Shown here: in pieces, positions 13,403-24,701 of the stretch
How positions within the stretch are numbered: position 1 is the first letter of the stretch
Layout: each line of letters begins with the position of its first letter
Origin: Mixia osmundae IAM 14324
Taxonomy: Eukaryota; Basidiomycota; Mixiomycetes; Mixiales; Mixiaceae
NCBI RefSeq assembly: GCF_000708205.1
Contig: NW_014575559.1
Span: 832,575 to 896,574 of the forward strand
Reading direction: 5' to 3'
Length of the DNA stretch: 64,000 nt
The notes under the pieces: generated by a model
Told to the model about the DNA's origin: nothing
Database searches by the model: none
Seen by the model: the letters and a program-made list of their open reading frames with translations, nothing else
Translations under genes and position numbers: made by a program

Positions 13403-16400
13403 CTAGACGAATGACAAGCGGACGCTCTGATTGTCGTTGACAAAGACGGCACGCTCGCGAAGTTCCTTCTCGAGACGACGACGCTGGACATCGGATCCTT
13501 CAGAGCCTGACCAGGTCGATTCGGTATCGCCGTCTCCGGGACGGGAGTTGAGCACCCTTGCGCGTTCGCAAACGAGATGAGCGTATCTCGCCGGCGAGGC
13601 AATAGAGATACTGCGCGTGCAGCGAGCGAAAGCATGAGAGAGGCCGTACGTGAACTCTTGAATCGAATTGGCATCGAAGCCGTTCTCATCAAGCAAGAGC
13701 TGGTAGTGTGTCGAGCGAGAAGTACCTTGAAGACCGGCATGAGATTGCAAGTAGAAATCTGCATCGGTTGGGTGAGTGATGGCATTGTCGACGACAGTAC
13801 CGGGAGGAGCATTGCCTGAGCGATCGGCCATTCCGAGCGAGACCGGCTCAAAGCGGATGTGATGACGTTTGCTTGCGATGATGTAGGTTATCTTTGGCTG
13901 CACGGTCGGATTGACCTTGCGGCAAGCCTCTCTGATCTGACTCACTTCCTTGAGCAGAGCCATGTCATACTGCGACTCAGAGACCTGCCATCCCCAGTCA
14001 GCATAACCTCGGTCCAATGAGCACGAGAACATACGCCATCGCGGAAGACAACGAGACGGCTGGGATACTTGCCGGTCTTGGCATGGCGCTTCTGAAGAAG
14101 TTGTTCGATGAGCGATGTGAGATCCTCGAGGTATTCGACACGAGAGGGCTGGATTGCATAGGCAGAGGCGTACTGTGAATTGTCCAGACTGCCTACTGCG
14201 CCAGAAATTGATGGCTGCAGCGAGCCGGGCGGAGGATGGTAAACATCGGCACCGCACACCATGAGGCCCTCGCTGATACCCTTGATAGCAGGAGCATAGT
14301 CCGAATGAGCTCCTCCGAGCTTGGCATTGATCTGTCATTACAAGATGTATCAGCCAGATAGATGCTGACCGCATCATGTCGACCAACCTTCAAAGCGACA
14401 TTGTCAAAGTATCCACGGCGATCGCTGAGAGACTTATCGGCGCGAAGACATTGTGTAGCAACAGGTTTTTGAGTGTCACCGAACACCTTGACTGCAGGAT
14501 AGTGCCAAGTAATCTGACCATCAAGAATACAGATGAAGAGCTGCGGTGGCACCTTAGTGTCTTGATATAGCTCGGAGCCGAAGCGATGAAGGAACTCTGA
14601 GAGCTGCTGCTGACGAGGTGTCTGAGTGAGCAAATCCTGATCGGCGTACTTGATCTTTGGACGATCGTTCTTGATCTGAATACCGCGTTGGCTCAAGACT
14701 TGCATGAGAGCCAGCATGGCATTCTGGACTTTAGTGATCTGCGCATAGCGTTCATTGGCAAAGATGGCGACGCCCCACGAAATGAGCGGAGCGGCAGGTT
14801 TGTAAAACTGAGCATTTTGACGACCAAGGTCCCAGACACCGTCACGGATCTGAGCAGGTACTGGCTGCCCGCGCTTGTCTTTGACGGTAATTCTGGGCGC
14901 GGCCAGTACACGGCCCTGAACCTTGACAAACTCGTTGGAGATATCAATACCCCAAGGTCGGAGTCTCTCACGCATGTCAGGGAAGAGCGTAGTGATCTCC
15001 TTGACACCTCTGAAGCGTTCTTGAGGTTTCACTGCGGTCTGCTTGATCATATTGGCCGTCTGAGCAGGGTCGAGCTTGCGAGTATACTTCGTGCCAAACT
15101 CGACAGAGAGCAGCTCGAGAGGGTAGACAGCATCACGACCGACTTGGACGACAGGCCAGTGGGGGTTACGCAGCTGAGTGCCGCGCTCTTGTTTAAAATA
15201 CGTGGCAACATTGTACTTCTGCTCGCGATCGTTGTCTTGGAAGGTATACTGAAGCGCAGACTGAGGCAGAACATCCCTGATCTTGAAGTAACGCTTGGTC
15301 ATGCCTTGATTGAGACGCTCGACATTGGCAGAAACGCGGACTCCTCGAAGCATACGATTGAGCATGGGTAACTTGTTCGAGCGGGCGATCTGCTGAATGT
15401 CAAGGCCACTGATGTCACGCAGCTCAAGGATAGCTTTGCAAACGTCAGCGAGATTGCCTCCTGGGATCATGGGACAGAAGCTGAGATCGACGTTGAGGAT
15501 CATCTTGCCCGTGGCCGGTCGAAGGGAGATGAAGTAACCTTTCCAGAGTTCGACACCTTTGCCGACCGAGCGCTGACGGCGGGCTTGTTCGACTGAGCGA
15601 GGATCGTGCTTGTCGTAACCGATAGGGTAGAAAGCCGAGCCTTTGTTGGGATGCGAAGCAAAGAGATCGGATTTGAGGGCGACATTGAGGGCCGAGATAA
15701 GCGTCTCGATACCCTTTTCACCTGCAATTGTGACAGTGGGCTGAGCAGCATTGCGACCGTCTGCAGGAGGATTGATAGCTCCGTAGAGAGCTTTAAGGTC
15801 GAGTTCGGCGACACGACGGATCTACGTGTCGCGTCATGTTCAGCGTGTGTGCCTTTGTATGTGTATGTGTAAGCGATAAAGGAAGGCTTACTTTGATTCT
15901 GTAAGCTTTCTTCTTTGCGCCGTCAGGAGGAGCCTCTGAGAAGCTTTCACCCTCGCCAAAGAGGACGTAATCGCCAATATCGGCAGCGGCAGCGTTGTCA
16001 AAGAGGGGATGGGGCGAAAAAGCCTGCTTGCGACCGTCGTAGACCACACTGGCCGGCTTGTTGTCGTCAGTCGTGCCTGTCGGAGCTTATCAGTAGGCTG
16101 TCTGTAGATCAAAAGCTTGACTGACGGAAGGGACGTTCGGGGCCTTTGACATTGGGGAATCCACGAAGATAGTTGATCATGCGACGCGCGAAATCCTTGG
16201 GGAGCTTGTCTCCTTCTGGTTCGATGTTGACCTACATCTCATGTGTCATCATATGAGACAGTTGAAGGCAGCGTGTGACGTACATCGTAGTGGAGGATGT
16301 TCAAAAAGGCGCCAGGCTTGACTTGAGCGTCCATTGCATTGACGCGGAGTTCGATCGGCTTGCCTGCACTGCGTAGGAAGGTTGGTCTCATCAGTTGCTG

Positions 16401-16496
16401 AGAGGCATTGGCATGACGAGTGAAGCCTCACGAGCCGCGACCGAGCTGGATCCGCTTCGTGACTCGAGGACGGACGGTAGGCTCAAGAGTCGCCAT
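13403..16496 (-). CDS. AGO1: Argonaute, slicer-competent
   Basis: Small-RNA-guided effector of RNA interference. Seven minus-strand exons, 16496-16432, 16368-16284, 16231-16126, 16076-15892, 15821-14388, 14331-14035, 13984-13403, sum to 917 aa without a frame break. Domains in order: ArgoN (PIELRVNAMDAQVKPGAFLN onward), linker, PAZ (around YFKQERGTQLRNPHWPVVQV), MID, PIWI. The catalytic DEDH tetrad is visible: D654 in GADVYHPPPG, E691 in PSRVEYLEDL, D723 in VVFRDGVSESQ (split by intron 6), H860 in RYAHLVCERAR. Eukaryotic-length Argonaute (about 850-1000 aa is usual). Head-to-head with MTW1 across 295 bp. No Dicer or RdRP gene is present in this window. Confidence 0.95.
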
Positions 16497-16791
16497 CCTG
16501 GCTGTGCTTTCTTGACACGAAAGGCTGTTCGAGTCACAAGCTCAGCGGACATCTCGAACGACCAAGGTCTATGCCGCTTACCTGCACGGGCAGCAGCACA
16601 CGAGCTGCTGGTGGGTGCTTAGATGCGCTGAGCGATGAGTCGTGCGGAGGGAGCCCCAAGCAACACACCTCCCCGTAGATGGCGTATCGCGTCTCGCTCG
16701 CAGGCTGCAGCGCTTCAGAGCTTCAGAGCTTCAGCCTGCCAGCAGATCATCTTCGGCCATCCTGGGAACTTCAGCCATCTGCTCATTTACC
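16497..16791. promoter_or_regulatory. Divergent intergenic region AGO / MTW1
   Basis: 295 bp between two divergent start codons. It contains a short tandem repeat of the octamer GCTTCAGA (16712-16734, just under three copies) about 60 bp upstream of the MTW1 ATG. No TATA box is obvious. Confidence 0.45.
16712..16734. repeat. Octamer tandem repeat, GCTTCAGA x 2.9
   Basis: Three near-complete head-to-tail copies of GCTTCAGA in the AGO/MTW1 divergent promoter. Could be a binding-site cluster or a simple replication-slippage product. Confidence 0.6.
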
Positions 16792-17796
16792 ATGGCGGCA
16801 TCCAATGCAAGGCGAATCAAGCTGCAAGAGATCATCCAGGATATCTTGTATGAGCACTTTGGCTTCACTCCGTCGGCATACTATCGCACAGTCGCCCAAG
16901 CGGCCAACGCGACAATCTATCAAGCTATGGACGATCTCGAGGACCGCATCAGGTCGACTTGGGGTCCCGAAGCCGTTCGTGAGGATGTATGTCCGAATCT
17001 GCCGACGAAGACGCGTCGAGCTGACGGGCCAGTGACCCTTGTCCAGGGCTTAGAAGCACTGGAGCTGGCTTTGGAGGAGAGACTAGACTTTCGGACAGAC
17101 GCCTTTGCCTCGTTCTCAGATCGCAATATCTTCACTTGCGATACAAGGCTGATCCCGTTCTTGCGTCTCGAACATCATGTCGCGCCAAGTGAGCACACTC
17201 AGTCTTTCATGATCGACGATGAGGCGACGGGCCTGAAGAAGATCAACGTGGATGCGCTTGCAACCGAGGAGCACAATCTGATCAGGGCAATCGAGATGGA
17301 GAGGGAACATCTCCATCAGGCTCAGACAACTGTCCTCAACCTCAAAATTGCCAGAAAGGCGCTCGATCACGAAGCGGATGCCTTACGCGCCCTTAAAGCA
17401 GAACTCACGGGATTAGGGCTCAAGGGCGAGCCAGCAGGTAAGTCGACTAGAGTGCATCCTCTCGAGATATGCTGACTTTGTCACTGTGCCTCAGCTCGCC
17501 TACTCGATAAAGCAAAGGCAGCTCAAAAGTCCATACCTGAGCTTCAATCGAAAGTGGCAGTGCTGCGCGAGCAAAAGCTAGAGAGGAGCCTGGACAAGAA
17601 GCCCTTCTGGCTCGAACGAGAGGACTTCGTCCAGTGGGCAGCCTCGAGGCTACTAGAGAAGCATCAGGAGAGCAAGGCAAATGCTATTGATGCGATGGAC
17701 GACATACAGCGTTCGATCGAAGCGACGGGCACAGAGCGAGATGCTGCGGCTTTGCTCGGCCAATTGACCACCCATAGCGACGTTATGCAGCCATAA
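16792..17796 (+). CDS. MTW1: Mtw1/Mis12, MIND kinetochore complex subunit
   Basis: Subunit of the MIND/Mis12 complex linking the inner kinetochore to Ndc80. Exons 16792-17437 and 17495-17796 give 315 aa. The N terminus (ILYEHFGFTPSAYYRTVAQA with NATIYQAMDDLE) matches the Mis12 signature around EHLGY/FxPxxLIDDIxNAxNEIxY. The second conserved block LEALELALEERLDFRTDAFA / FSDRNIFTCDTRLIPFLRLE matches the family LE..LE...DK.FDKFE.Y.LRNIF motif. The remainder is coiled coil, as expected for a rod-shaped complex. The chosen ATG is the last before the conserved block; upstream in-frame sequence lies within the divergent promoter. Confidence 0.88.
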
Positions 17797-18222
17797 AAGC
17801 ATTGGACTAGTATCCTTGCGCATATGTCCAGCCCGAGACGAAGGAGCTAATAGCCCAGCGAACGGTCCGCGCTCGAATCTATCGCGCATCTGGTCTCACA
17901 ACCTCCAGGTAACGCATGCCACGCTTGTCTTGCACATTGTCGGACGGGCAGACTGGATCGCAAGCTCGACTCTGCACGCCACAAAGCAAGACACGCATCT
18001 AGTCCAGCGCAGAGATCACCTGGCACCTGTCTGGCAAATTCACGCCTTGCCCTCGCGTCTCGCACACACAACGCGGCCATGTCGTGTCATGCAGCGATGA
18101 GACTCATGCGATGCGATCAAGTGCACATGTTGCGACGACCAGGAGCATGTTGTATGACTTCAATGTGGTCATGAGGATTCTGCATTGTCGCGACTGACAG
18201 AGAGCCACCGAGAGCACTAAGC
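17797..18222. other. Intergenic region MTW1 - UBP2
   Basis: 426 bp with no supported ORF, RNA gene or repeat on either strand. Expected to hold the MTW1 3' UTR and the UBP2 promoter. Confidence 0.4.
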
Positions 18223-21200
18223 ATGGCCAGGGCTGACAGCGCAGACCAGCCAGAGTCGTCCAGCAGGGCAAGCTCGCCTCGAGTGCCTACAAGGCTGCCG
18301 CACAGGCGACCCTCTGGCCCTAGGCCGAGAGCAGACAGCTATGCAGCTCGAGCATCGCCCCGGTCAAATGCTGTTGCCTTGGCCGAACGAGAAGAGTCAC
18401 CGGTGGTCGAGCGAACTGAACAGCTGTCTCATCTTCAAATGGACTCGCCTACCGATCCTCCAAGCTCAGAAGCCATGCAAATTGACAGCATTGCGCCTCA
18501 GCCGTCGTCGTCATTCGTGCCTGCTGAGGTTGTCGAGATTGGAGATAGCACGAGCGAGGAGGAGCCGACTTCTATGCGTAGATTCCCCACAAGACAGTAT
18601 GACATGCGCAACCGGTCATCCAAGCCTCAACTGATCGCACATAGTGAAGTGCCGTGCAAAGAAAACGGCTGGCCGATACTTGCCGTTCCTCCAAGAGGGA
18701 AAGCATTCAGACAGGGGAGAGGCATGCTGGTCTCACACATCCTCGGCGCTCCCTCTGCTGGCTTTCATCTCGGCATGCCTTGGCGGTGGCAAGAGGGTCA
18801 CTTTACCAACTTCGATCTGAATAATGCTAGGCTAGCCGAGCATTATCAGACGAGCATGCAAATCTGCGCGACTAGCACGAGCAAAGCGAGACCGCCCACA
18901 GTAGAAGAGATGAGGCTCGCGAGACCCCATCCTCATGCTTTGTTTAATACAAAGAGGCTTGGCTGGACACTACTCACGCCTTGGCCCGCATCCAAGGAGT
19001 TCGCGCAGAACGGGACGGGGAGCATACCACCGCGACATGGCGGTTTGGGCACGCGAGAAGATTGCAAGGCTCACCACTACATCACCACGCCGTGCTCAAT
19101 CGATCCGAGATATCTGCTGAGGAAGAGTCAGACTGCTCAAGCGACGCTGGGCGGTCCTAGCTTGCTACCTTGGTCACAAGCGACTCTACAAGCTCAGACG
19201 ACACCGCAAGACGATTGGATCAGCCTGGTAGCATGTACATGGTCTTCACGCGGAGCAGCGCTCACGCAAGAAGCCGCCATACCTTCTATCATTGATCCCG
19301 AAGCTGCAACCGAGTTCGAGAGCCAATTTAGAAATTACCCACCGGCTGGCGAAACGGCTGCCGTCGGCGTGTGCAATTCTTGGCTAACAATCTGGAGGTG
19401 GGTCACGCCGCCCTGCCCTCTGTTATGGTCGCTGAGACAAGCAAGTCGACAGGATCTGTGACGCAGCTTTATTCCCAAACGGTAGGGATGCCTTGCCTAT
19501 GGGCGGCGATACCTACAACAAGCGAATCGCACCCAGCCCTGCAAGTCAGAAGATCTTTACTGCTTGCGGCTTCGTTGCTCGCGAGAAAGACGGTCGACGC
19601 TTCCTCATTGCGCCTGACCTCGATCCGGCCACACTGGAAGGGTGCAGCAATCGAGCCACATTAGCAAGAGCCTGGCTCGAGATCGGTTTGATCTTCATGT
19701 CTCATCTCGACAACGTCAGACCGGGTACAGAAGGTCTGAAGCCACACGATCGTCTTTCTTCGCTTCTGCGCATTATCGAGCCTAATAAACTCGTTGAACA
19801 CGTTCTAGGAGGCAACAATAGTATGGCGTCCTGCATTTGTTTGTTACAAAGGACTGAAGTTATGCGGATGTACAGTCGGACAAGAATGGTTTCCGAACGA
19901 ATGGCTCAGTGCAGATGGTCGCGATCCTCACTATCGAGACCACCAAATTCTTGGCACAACGCCATCAGATCCCAACGATTTCATCCTCTTCGCATACGAC
20001 CGCCAGGCGAAATATTGGCAGGAATGCACACACCGATGCTTTGACGCCTTGAAAAACATAGCAGGTACGCGTGGGGGTACCCTCATGGCTCAAGTCGTCT
20101 CATACGAGCTCGCCGAGCACGTCGGCGAATCACGCGTCATTCAGGCTCTGCAAACGATCGGCTGCTTGACCCTCGCAGATCCTCGTATACCCAGAAATAT
20201 CGACGATCCTCCCCTTGACATCAGCGAAGATGATCTCGTCAATGCGCTCAGCAACCTCGACTATGCTGCACAGCCTGCCAACATTCAGAAGGAGCAAAGT
20301 GATGCTATTCAAATTCTCACACATTGGATGCCGAGTAGTGATACTATCAAGTCAATTTGGCTCAGTATCGCAGGTGAAGTAGCTAAGGAAGAGCCAATGA
20401 CGCTCGAACGCGCATATGCAACCTTTGAGATCTCAGCAGACATGCAAGATACGGTAGATGACGATATTCTCAAGGGTGTCTATGCCGTCCGAGTGCGTTG
20501 CGTCTCACTCGTCAGTCCCATCGATCTGATCATGAACTTCGTACGTGCAGAAAGCAGATGGCGTGCTGCACTTGGATGCTGCATTGCGGTGTATCGCAGA
20601 AGCGCGACAGAGCGCGGAACTCAAACGTCTCGTCGAAGGCGACGATTCGAGCAAGTCTAAGCACGAACGAGCGCGAGCTTTCTGCTGATGCTGGCATGCA
20701 GTCGATGATCCCATTGCGGAAGCGAACATGCCAATTGGACTGCAGAAGTGAGTCGACTCGCTTATGTCAGACTACACCTGATTAAGAAAGCTTGAATCGC
20801 AGCATTGGGAACACGTGCTACCTCAATTCATTGTTGCAGTATCTCTACACGATCCGAGCGCTCAGAGAAGCAGTCCTGCGCTTCCCTACAGGCAGTGAAG
20901 ATGCGAAGAAAACACCACCGGATGGACTGCGCGTCGGCGGTCGGCACGTCAGCCAGAAAGAGATTACAAGATCCCACCAATGTCAGAGATTGGCCATTGA
21001 ATCTCTGCCGTTGCTGACGTGATCGACACATGACAGTCCTTGCCGAGCTACAAGTGCTCTTCAACTCGCTCGCTTCCAGTCCGGTTCGCTCTATTGCGCC
21101 AACGAAGCAGTTGGCATATCTTGCTCTGGTATCAACAAAGGACGACGACAGGATGTCCTCCAACAACGATAGTGGGTCGGAATTGACATCGTCTACCATC

Positions 21201-22595
21201 GATACAGACGTCACCCTTGTCGACCCACCGGTGTCCACGATCGTGCCGTTGACCCCGGCTAAGCGCAATGGCGATCATCTCGACGTGACAGAGTCTCACA
21301 ATGGGTCACCTCAGAAAGCGAGTGCAGAGATCGCGGCAGAACCTCTGGTCCGGACAGACACGCTCGAGAGATTGAGCGCTGTCTCCAAAAGTATGACTGC
21401 GCAAGAAGTCGACGGCGTGACAGAGATCAAGCTGGTAGAAGATGAAAGCCAGCTGGACAGCCTGTCCTCGCCGTCTATTATTCTGCCAAAATTGCCGTCA
21501 AGGCCTGCGGAACCAGCCGCCGGCAAGACGCCAGCTAAGTCAGCTGCATCACCTCTAGGCGGCACCAATGAGATGATGTTCGGCAAGCAAAACGACGTCT
21601 CGGAGTGTCTCGACAATGTGCTATTCCAGATCGAAGTTGCGCTTAGCTCAGCGACTCACGTCGACGAGCCGATGACTGGCATAGATGCTCTCAACGTCAT
21701 CCAGAGTACATTCTTTGGCAAAACACGCCAAATGCTGACTGCTGTCGATAGCAGCAAAGGCGAAATCGAGCGGCTGAAGGAGGAAACTTTTGTTGCTTTG
21801 CTGCTCAATGTGTCTGAAGAGGGTCGAGATATCTACGACGGTCTGGACGCGGTATTCGACGAATCGGAAGTCGAATCTGAAGGCGTACTCGTCACAAGAT
21901 CGGTACAGCCTATCCATTTGCCGCCTGTGCTCCAGATACAGCTCCAAAGGGCTCAATTTGACAGGATGACCAAGCGTAGCTACAAATCAAACGTCTACGT
22001 CGCCTTTGAGGACACAATCTGCCTGGATCGATACTTGACACCTGCTGGCAAGGAGCATGATGTATCCGAGAAGAAAGCTGCAGCAGTCGCTGCTCGTCGC
22101 GACATGGACGCAGCGCGCCTCAAGTTGGACAAGCTGCAATCCATGGATGGCGAGAAGGTTGCAAGCTCGATGTCTGATCTCAACACATTCCTCAGCAAGC
22201 TTGGCACGGACCATGCCATCGACTCGACGGATGCACTGCCTGCGAATCTGCAGTCCGAACTCGAAGCAGAAGCCAGGCACCTTTTGGACGATAAGAAAGC
22301 GCTCGAGACAGCGATCACAGACACCAAGAAGCGCATCTCGGATATCTGGGCGGTCGGATCAGATTCTGTCATTTATGATCTGGCGTCAGTCTTCATGCAT
22401 CAAGGCGTCGCCAACGCTGGTCATTACTATCTCTATTCGCGCGCGCTGCCCAAAGAGCCGGATCGCTGGATCAAGTACAACGATTCGATTGTAAGCACGA
22501 TCAGCAAGGATACCATATTCGCAGACACGACTGGCTCAACGAACAACCCTTACTTTCTATGTGAGTTTCTTGGTGTCATGCCCAACAATATCTGA
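18223..22595 (+). CDS. UBP2: Ubp2-family ubiquitin-specific protease
   Basis: Large cysteine deubiquitinase, in yeast acting on K63 chains with Rsp5/Rup1. The catalytic Cys box GLQNIGNTCYLNSLLQYLYT is created by splicing 20748-20802, and the next intron is 20982-21036. The His box HQGVANAGHYYLYSR is near 22396-22440, followed by WIKYND and a FLCEFLG ending. The catalytic domain is interrupted by a long acidic, Ser/Thr-rich insert (about 21150-21590) and a coiled-coil region before the His box, as in Ubp2. The first 2.4 kb encode the family-specific N-terminal half (NKRIAPSPASQKIFTACGF, ARAWLEIGLIFMSHL). Introns near 19370-19450, 19820-19860, 20490-20550 and 20640-20700 are needed to keep frame but were not all fixed exactly. 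The start at 18223 is the first ATG of the long opening exon. Confidence 0.85.
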
Positions 22596-23018
22596 GACGC
22601 GGGCAGGTTACGTACGAAGAGAAGCAGACAGTCCTGTCGAGACTCCCTACCGGTTGTAGTGCACAATGTTGTTGCTATAGAATTCCAGCAGACAGACGAT
22701 CGTCAAGCAGGCGGATCATGTTGCATGTCCAAAAGAGCGAAACCAAAAGACACTAGTAAGAACAGTAAAGCACATCCTCCAATGATCTCCATTATCCAGC
22801 TCAAGCGTGGAGCATTGAGCTGTCATGACGATGATAAGCGGCGATGGCTTGAGAAAGATAGCAAGGTCAGAGCAACATGAGCGTGGTATCGGGGTCGAGA
22901 ATCGAGATTTGTCGGTGTGTTTACCGGACTGACAGGTCTTTGGGGGTATCGCGCACGGTCGTACAATGTCAACAGATCATCACATAGGCAACCGGAGCAG
23001 CTCTGTCGATAGTCGCAA
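22596..23018. other. Convergent 3' region UBP2 / H1
   Basis: 423 bp between convergent stop codons. A 73-codon open frame at 22659-22880 shows no coding-like conservation that I recognise. Nothing else supported. Confidence 0.4.
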
Positions 23019-24514
23019 TTATTTCTTTGCCGCCTTAGGGGCAGCTTTCTTCTGCTCATCACGTGAATCAGCAAACGCCCTTCTATATCGATAGACACGC
23101 ACAGCAGGCGCTTTGGCCTTTGGCGCAGCCTTCTTCGCGGGCGCCTTCTTAGCGGCAGGCTTAGCTGCAGCTTTCTTAGCTGCGGGCTTGGCGGCAGCCT
23201 TCTTAGCAGCAGGCTTAGGAGCAGTCGCCTTTTTCGCCGCTGGCTTCTTAGCAGCAGGCGCCTTCTTGGCCGCTGGCTTCTTTGCTGCTGCTGCGGTCTT
23301 AGCAGCAGGCTTCTTTGCTGCCGGCTTCTTCGCAGCAGCAGGCTTCTTAGCAGCCGGTTTGGCGGCAGCAGTCTTGGCAGCAGGCTTCTTTGCTGGCGCC
23401 TTCTTAGCCGCTACGGGTTTCTTGGTTGTAGTCGCCTTGGTCTTGCTGACAGGCTTCTTATTCTCCTTGCCGGCGGCAGAAGCGGGCTTCTTGGGAGCGT
23501 TCTTGACCTTGCCGGATGTTCCCTTGGGGAAAACAAACCGGCCTGATGATTGACCGGCTTCGAGAGCCTTCTTTGTTCGGGAAGCAACCTTGCCATCGGT
23601 GGAGCTCAACTTGTACTTATCTTGCAGATATCTGTCAGATGCAGCACATTAGCTTCTGACGGCACTGGCATTGGTGCAAGGAGTGGGTGAAGACGGTGCA
23701 CGAGGGCACAGAGTAGTGACCGGGATCCAGAAGGTGCTCGCAGAACGCGCAGACAAGTGACTGTCATGCAGGTCACGTGCAGTTTGCGCTGAGCGCTGCA
23801 CCGCTCACTGCAGCTCGGATGGGCGTGAAGAAGCACCAAAACGGCGGCAAGAGCTCGATGATGGTCGGCGATGAAGCAGCATGTAAGCCGAGAGGGTATG
23901 ACGCGTCAATGAGGGCAGGTTTACGAGCGATAGCAGCGTGGAGAAGTCGGGAGCGATAGGAGCGCTTAGGACTCACTTTTTGATGCTCTGACGAGATGCG
24001 CCAGTTCTGTCACCGACCGTAGTGATTGCCTCCTGTAGTATGGCGTAGGATTGAGCAAGATTGGAGGATGGTCAGACGCGTGGATGACGAGATAGAGCGC
24101 TCGAGAGTTGGTGCGGGTCAGGCGATGTGAAAACAAGATCAGACGACGTTGATGAGACCGGAACGCGATGAAGGAGCGCGAGATGGATGAGTAGCATATA
24201 GCGTAGTGGAAAGAAGAGAAAAGAGGCAAGTCAGCCCATGTTCTACGCGATGGCACGCGAAAAGAGACAAAGAGATGAGGACAGAGCGAGCGTCGAATGA
24301 GCATAGCACAGAGGCTACGCGCTCTGATGCTTCGAATGAAGCTTCAACGAACTCCATAGAGAAGCGACGAGTGGAGGCAGGTGCACACACTGACCGAGAT
24401 CATGGTGACATAGCTAGGCTTCTCATCTGCCGAGGAGGCGGGTTTCTTGGAAGCCGACTTTGGGGCCGACTTTGGCTTGGGGGCAGCCTTGCTTGACTTG
24501 CTTGGGGGTGCCAT
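23019..24514 (-). CDS. Linker histone H1
   Basis: Binds linker DNA and compacts chromatin. Three minus-strand exons, 24514-24395, 24032-23977 and 23631-23019, give 262 aa. The winged-helix globular domain is spread over all three: KPSYVTMIS, then EAITTVGDRTGASRQSIKK, then YLQDKYKLSSTDGKV. A long Lys/Ala/Pro C-terminal tail follows, built from repeated AAKKP-type units with one RVYRYRRAF interruption. The central exon is only 56 nt. Introns are 362 and 345 nt, six to seven times longer than those of all other genes here, and pyrimidine-rich. The tail explains the long hydrophobic antisense frame on the other strand, which is a shadow. Confidence 0.95.
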
Positions 24515-24701
24515 TGTAGATGGAGAGTGACTCTGTCTGCGGTCGTGGTCGCGTTCACTCGACTGCTTTCTCTGTGAGACGGCGGTGAAGCTGATCAAAC
24601 GTCTGGCGCGCCGCGACTTCTTGTTGATCGACTTTCCTTCATTAGACACGTGTTCAACGCCAATCTGCTGCCCTCTCCACCGTGGCGGCGATCTCTCCAG
24701 C
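24515..24701. promoter_or_regulatory. Divergent promoter H1 / glycosyltransferase
   Basis: 187 bp between two divergent start codons. No TATA box or repeat is evident. Confidence 0.45.

Noticed and set aside
14688-15371. 227-aa plus-strand open frame
   Set aside because: It is antisense to exon 5 of Argonaute, whose protein match is strong; the frame is a shadow caused by codon bias.
22659-22880. 73-aa frame after UBP2
   Set aside because: Short, no domain, in a convergent 3' region; likely chance.
23113-23553. 146-aa frame of Phe/Leu/Ala repeats that looks like a membrane protein
   Set aside because: Exact antisense of the Lys/Ala-rich H1 tail.
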